Positions 62,515-64,000 of a stretch of DNA of 64,000 nucleotides are shown piece by piece. The notes below the pieces were generated by a model. The model was not told where the DNA came from. It saw nothing but the letters and a program-made list of their open reading frames with translations, and did not search any database. Origin of the DNA: Chitinophagaceae bacterium (GTDB lineage: Bacteria; Bacteroidota; Bacteroidia; Chitinophagales; Chitinophagaceae); contig JAICXX010000003.1 in NCBI GenBank assembly GCA_025934485.1, forward strand, positions 43,246 through 107,245, given 5' to 3'. A program made the translations under genes and the position numbers. Each line of letters opens with the position of its first letter. The stretch's first letter is position 1.

Positions 62515-64000
62515 TTATTGTTTGACGAACCTCTGGACTTCACGCTGGCCGGAGCTGCTCCGGATCACCAGGAAGTAAACCCCACGGGCAAGCGAAGAGA
62601 CATTAAGCCGATACGTAGCCGTTCCCCCCTCTTGTTCGTAAGTCCCCGTCATCTCGTTGACACCACTTGTGCTAAAGACGCTCATCGTGAACTTCCCTTG
62701 ACCGGAGGACGTATAGACTACATTCAGCATGCTCTCGGTAGGATTGGGATATAAGCTCACACTGGTCGCGTTCGATAACCGCCGGTTATCGTTGAGTACG
62801 ACCACATTCACGGTCGCCGCAGCAGTAGTCCCCGCGTCATCCGTTACCGTAAGCTTGAACGTATAGGTACCCGCGACCAACCCGGAAGCCGAAGTCTCGG
62901 AAACGCCCGGAGTGCTGAGCGTCACGTTCGACGGACCGCTGACCTCTGTCCAGGCATAGGCGGTGATCGAACCCGCCGAGACCGTGCTAGCCGAACCATT
63001 CAGGGTTGCCGTGTTATTGGGCAGCGTGAGCGTATCCGCATTCCCGGCATTGGCTACCAGCGTCGCGGCAGTAGCTGCCGATACGGTTACCGTCATAGTT
63101 GCGTTGGCCGTTTCGCCCGCATTATTGGTTACTGTCAGCTCGAAAGTATAGACACCGGACTGCAAACCGTAGATCGAAGGGGTGGCCGTGGTCGAATTGG
63201 CTACGGTAACACCACCCAGACCGCTTACCTGCGTCCAATCGTAACTCACGATGGTACCATTGGGCGAATAGCTGCCAGAACCATTCAGCTGCACCGTCGC
63301 GCCGGGCGCTACCGTTTGGTTAGGGCCAGGAACCGCAACGGGGAGTTGAGGCACCGGGGCCTTCACGGTTACCGTGACCGAAGCAGTCGCCGTATTACCC
63401 AGCGCATCGGTTACCTTCAGCTGGAAGGTATAGGTGCCCTGGACCAGGTTGCTCACCGTAGCGGTAGTTGTCGTGGAGCCGCCGATCGTGGCCGCAGAAG
63501 GCCCGCCGGTCTCCGTCCAGACATAAGAAGAGATGCTGCCATTGGTCTCAGAACCGCTGCCCGTCAGCGTCACGCTGCTCGTCGGCAAAGTAATAGTCTG
63601 ATTGGAACCCGCATTGGCTACCGGGCTGCCCGGGATTACCACCGCAGGATTCACCGTCACGGTCACACTGGCGTTCGCCGTATTGTTCGAGGCATCGGTT
63701 ACCGTCAGCTGGAACGTATAGGAACCCTGCACCAGGCCGCTCACCGTAGCGGTGGCCGCATTGGCCGGGCTGGGCGTGACAGTGGAAGGACCACCCGTTT
63801 GCTTCCAGCTATACCCCGTGATCGTGCCATTGGTCTCCGAACCGCTGCCCGTCAGCGTCACGCTGCTCGTCGGCAAAGTAATCGTCTGATTGGAACCCGC
63901 ATTGGCTACCGGGCTGCCCGGGATCACCACCGCAGGATTCACCGTCACGGTCACACTGGCGTTCGCCGTATTGTTCGAGGCATCGGTTACCGTCAGCTGG
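62515..64000 (-). CDS. Ig/PKD-repeat protein with type A T9SS sorting domain (partial)
   Basis: Incomplete: the frame runs off the right edge, so start and signal are not seen. At least 495 residues of tandem ~96-residue Ig/PKD-like repeats (each with VANAGSNQTITLPTSSVTLTGS and a YTFQLTVTDASNNTA strand). The last ~80 residues (ATSVSLYPNPTESMLNVVYTS to REVQRFVKQ) are a type A sorting domain. It is a secreted surface protein, possibly an adhesin or a chitobiase/cellulase-type enzyme whose catalytic part lies outside the window. An in-window ATG at 63954 is not the real start. Confidence 0.85.
   Translation of the reverse strand, partial: QLTVTDASNNTANASVTVTVNPAVVIPGSPVANAGSNQTITLPTSSVTLTGSGSETNGTITGYSWKQTGGPSTVTPSPANAATATVSGLVQGSYTFQLTVTDASNNTANASVTVTVNPAVVIPGSPVANAGSNQTITLPTSSVTLTGSGSETNGSISSYVWTETGGPSAATIGGSTTTTATVSNLVQGTYTFQLKVTDALGNTATASVTVTVKAPVPQLPVAVPGPNQTVAPGATVQLNGSGSYSPNGTIVSYDWTQVSGLGGVTVANSTTATPSIYGLQSGVYTFELTVTNNAGETANATMTVTVSAATAATLVANAGNADTLTLPNNTATLNGSASTVSAGSITAYAWTEVSGPSNVTLSTPGVSETSASGLVAGTYTFKLTVTDDAGTTAAATVNVVVLNDNRRLSNATSVSLYPNPTESMLNVVYTSSGQGKFTMSVFSTSGVNEMTGTYEQEGGTATYRLNVSSLARGVYFLVIRSSSGQREVQRFVKQ
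63537..63712 (-). repeat. Near-identical 288-bp repeat unit (copy A segment)
   Basis: Bases 63537-63712 recur at 63825-64000 (offset 288 bases, 96 codons) with three differences visible by eye. The repeat lies within the Ig/PKD-repeat gene and continues past the window edge. Confidence 0.85.
63825..64000 (-). repeat. Near-identical 288-bp repeat unit (copy B segment)
   Basis: Second copy of the segment described for 63537-63712. It is cut by the end of the window, so further copies may lie beyond it. Confidence 0.85.

Noticed and set aside
63952..63954. ATG at 63954 as the start of the last gene
   Set aside because: The repeat frame continues uninterrupted to 64000 with the same domain, so the true start lies outside the window.

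Overview
The window looks like chromosomal DNA of a free-living member of the Bacteroidota, probably family Chitinophagaceae or a close relative (inference from gene content, not from an rRNA gene). Supporting signs are a SusC/SusD polysaccharide utilisation locus with its own ECF sigma factor and FecR anti-sigma factor, type IX secretion (T9SS) sorting domains of both type A and type B, PorP/SprF-family proteins, and promoters of the Bacteroidota form TTTG-N19-TAnnTTTG in place of -35/-10 boxes. Shine-Dalgarno-like sequences are not obvious. No rRNA, tRNA, CRISPR array, insertion sequence or phage gene was found, and no stretch above 300 bases lacks a gene.

Layout. 1-9.7 kb is housekeeping: PEP carboxykinase, deoxynucleoside kinase, TrpRS, GatC, two lone ABC ATPases, cobalamin adenosyltransferase, a lipoprotein, a DUF2795 protein, FabI, a small membrane protein and RecN. 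9.8-17.6 kb holds a TPR protein, a coiled-coil zinc-ribbon protein, a NIF3 protein, an MG2 plus TonB-plug protein without a barrel, an M32 carboxypeptidase and a small lipoprotein. 17.7-24.2 kb carries a 1,481-residue PKD-repeat protein with a type B sorting domain, its PorP/SprF-like partner, a peroxiredoxin and a protein that is little more than a type A sorting domain. 24.2-25.4 kb is an RlmI-type rRNA methyltransferase interrupted by a one-base frameshift in a homopolymer.

25.5-35.7 kb (minus strand) is a compact polysaccharide utilisation locus: ECF sigma, FecR, SusC with an STN signalling domain, SusD, a PKD surface lipoprotein, GH16 and GH30. The enzyme pair suggests beta-1,3/1,6-glucan (laminarin or fungal wall) as substrate. 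35.8-43.9 kb has grpE-dnaJ, then a minus-strand operon (O-methyltransferase, glucosaminidase-LysM, Hpt, vWA protein), a sodium/solute symporter and a LOG-family protein.

43.8-53.1 kb holds two tandem paralogous ~1,200-residue surface proteins with type B sorting domains, followed by a second PorP/SprF-like gene and a small outer-membrane barrel protein. 53.1-62.5 kb carries recG, a multi-spanning GT-C-like protein, and divergently a UbiA-SDR-HAD trio resembling the polyprenyl-phosphate-ribose/arabinose route, then an SGNH hydrolase with a T9SS domain, a glycosyltransferase and a hexapeptide acyltransferase. The window ends inside a repeat-rich T9SS type A protein.

Most notable: the frameshifted methyltransferase, the beta-glucan locus, the polyprenyl-phosphate-pentose cluster lacking its oxidase, the tandem surface proteins, the triplicated C-terminus-plus-stop unit at 44.5 kb, and the hairpins that begin inside stop codons.
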